In this document: positions 62,805 to 64,000 of the stretch, piece by piece
Layout: each line of letters starts with the position of its first letter
How positions within the stretch are numbered: the stretch's first letter is position 1
Source of the DNA: Paracoccaceae bacterium
GTDB lineage: Bacteria > Pseudomonadota > Alphaproteobacteria > Rhodobacterales > Rhodobacteraceae
Assembly: GCA_022823605.1 (NCBI GenBank)
Contig: JAJEHS010000005.1
Location: forward strand, 124,001-188,000
Direction: 5' to 3'
DNA length: 64,000 bases
Translations under genes and position numbers: made by a program
Notes under the pieces: model-generated
The model's input: the letters and a program-made list of their open reading frames with translations, nothing else
The model's database searches: none
Told to the model about the DNA's origin: nothing

Positions 62805-64000
62805 TCAGTTATCGCTTAGGTATACATCTGATTCTGACCAGTAAAACCGGAAAAGATCAAGCCATTCTCGCTGAATTTTTTGGGGTAGGTCTCTTAGCCT
62901 TATATGAGGATACACTAATGAATTACGTCTAAAGATAAAATTTGGTATTCTATATCGTAATTGTTCATTGGCTTCATTGAATCGTTCATTTTCTGTTATA
63001 TACAACCATGAATAATAACTTGAACTTGCACTGGAATTATAGCCAGGATCACTTTCCCTTCCCAATTCATTATCATTTGTTCCCAAGTAGGATTTGAGAT
63101 CTTCTGGTGTAATGGTTGCATCTAAAAATTTTGGATAGAGATCTGGCCGTACAATCCTGGAAATGATTAGGTCATTCATAACATGAAAATATCCTGGATC
63201 TATATTTTCATTTTTCAAGAACACATCGTTTGCCAATTTTACCGCCATTACAATATGTTCGATTTGCCTTAAGGTGATGGAATTATTACGGGCCACCAGT
63301 TCAATCTGAAATTTCAACGGTCTTCCAACATGTTCAGGAACCTCCATTTGCTCAAGGAGTCGATCCAGATATACCGATACATCCCAATTTTGATGGGTTG
63401 TGTATTCCACCTCATCGTTTAGCTCAAGTTTGATTTGAATGAATTTCTGTAGGTAAGTTTTGGCATCAATTAAATTACCATACCGTACACTAATCATGCT
63501 CTCCAGAACTTCGAGATTGACTCCAAGGACAAAGTGAACATTGTCAACCGAAAAGAAATGCTTGATGATCTCCAGAACCTCCAGGGCATAATCCGGTCGG
63601 CATCGGTCAAGTTCGTCAACAACGATAATAACCTTGTTGACTTTTCCTGCAGTGAACATTGATTCAAGTCCCTTTCGGAATTGTACCATGGCAGTTTTTT
63701 TTCCTTCCTCCCTTTTCCAATATTCCTCTAGACTCTTTTTGGCTTCATCAACCAAAGATTTGGTAAGTCTTTCACCTACCTTGCCAATGATCTCCGAAGA
63801 TCCTGAGGTTAAACCTGCTAGGCCCACACGTGTTCCTACCTTTGCAAATTTGAACGCTGCTTTCTTCAGGATATTGATATTTTTGTCCTTAGTACGCCCC
63901 TGAAGAGCAGTAACCAAGGCTGGTAATGGGTCGCTTATATAATCATATGCAAAGGCATCAAAATAGACTACGGTTGAGGCTTTGTTTTCATTGGCATGTT
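62805..64000 (-). CDS. KAP-family P-loop NTPase, N-terminus outside the window
   Basis: The frame stays open from the stop at 62805 to the window edge, giving about 398 residues of a larger protein. Near the right edge it reads STVVYFDAFAYDYISDPLPA, a KAP-family strand after Walker A (outside). Walker B is VNKVIIVVDELDRCRPDYAL, with the family extension LEVLEIIKHFFSVDNVHFVLGVN. KAP NTPases occur in phage defence and signalling, often membrane-associated. The C-terminal half is without known domains. The TTG at 63917 is an internal codon, not the start. Confidence 0.85.
   Translation of the reverse strand, partial: HANENKASTVVYFDAFAYDYISDPLPALVTALQGRTKDKNINILKKAAFKFAKVGTRVGLAGLTSGSSEIIGKVGERLTKSLVDEAKKSLEEYWKREEGKKTAMVQFRKGLESMFTAGKVNKVIIVVDELDRCRPDYALEVLEIIKHFFSVDNVHFVLGVNLEVLESMISVRYGNLIDAKTYLQKFIQIKLELNDEVEYTTHQNWDVSVYLDRLLEQMEVPEHVGRPLKFQIELVARNNSITLRQIEHIVMAVKLANDVFLKNENIDPGYFHVMNDLIISRIVRPDLYPKFLDATITPEDLKSYLGTNDNELGRESDPGYNSSASSSYYSWLYITENERFNEANEQLRYRIPNFIFRRNSLVYPHIRLRDLPQKIQREWLDLFRFYWSESDVYLSDN

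Overview
The window is a moderately AT-rich bacterial chromosome segment whose housekeeping genes look alphaproteobacterial: an IalB-family protein next to rlmN, leuC-leuD with a separate leuB, a TRAP dicarboxylate-type transporter, several ABC importers, class III (glutathione-dependent) alcohol dehydrogenase and Dot/Icm-like conjugation genes. Genus cannot be fixed from the sequence; a free-living, probably marine, amino-acid- and sugar-scavenging alphaproteobacterium is an inference from the transporter load.

Layout. 0-5.8 kb: cell-wall L,D-transpeptidases, a CAP lipoprotein, rlmN, ialB, leuCD. 6.1-7.1 kb: excisionase-like antitoxin plus PIN toxin. 7.5-11.7 kb: a sugar-type ABC importer on the minus strand. 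11.9-15.3 kb: a compact four-gene cassette (sce7726-like PD-(D/E)XK protein facing a beta-protein / XRE-ImmA / NTase-like DUF6932 operon) that looks like an uncharacterised defence or toxin-antitoxin system. 15.4-21.3 kb: TRAP transporter, DadA-like FAD oxidase and a ThDP enzyme in one operon. 21.6-24.8 kb: Doc toxin with a very small antitoxin, an Asp/Glu-racemase relative, leuB, tRNA-Pro(CGG), a Rid-family protein. 25.2-28.7 kb: polar amino-acid ABC importer, then tRNA-Ala(GGC).

28.9-34.7 kb is an accessory stretch: a MITE-like inverted-repeat element, one isolated CRISPR-repeat-like sequence, a decayed RelB/YafQ pair, a truncated duplicate of a SnoaL-like gene whose intact copy lies 3.8 kb further on, a HEPN operon, a GIY-YIG nuclease, an RHH/RelE pair with a frameshifted toxin and transposase debris. 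34.8-38.5 kb: formaldehyde-detoxifying dehydrogenase, glycerol kinase, an intact RelB/YafQ pair with a likely operator.

39-52 kb carries pieces of an I-type (Dot/Icm, IVB) secretion or conjugation apparatus: two uncharacterised exported proteins and a DotL/IcmO-type coupling ATPase on the plus strand, and dotD-dotC-dotB-icmT on the minus strand. The coupling protein is interrupted exactly inside its Walker A motif by a 312-residue intein. The 4.9 kb between the two blocks is a graveyard of IS630, IS21 and IS66 fragments mixed with toxin-antitoxin genes (HepT/MntA, a Doc paralogue with an in-frame amber codon), a Uma2 nuclease-like gene and a small membrane protein.

52.1-64 kb: gmd-fcl (GDP-L-fucose synthesis), a family 25 glycosyltransferase, then an integrase-led, strongly AT-rich insertion with unknown genes, then a family 11 fucosyltransferase that would use the GDP-fucose, and finally a KAP-family P-loop NTPase cut by the window end. 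The three importers share a design in which a strong RNA hairpin follows the substrate-binding-protein gene, so the binding protein is probably made in excess over the membrane subunits.
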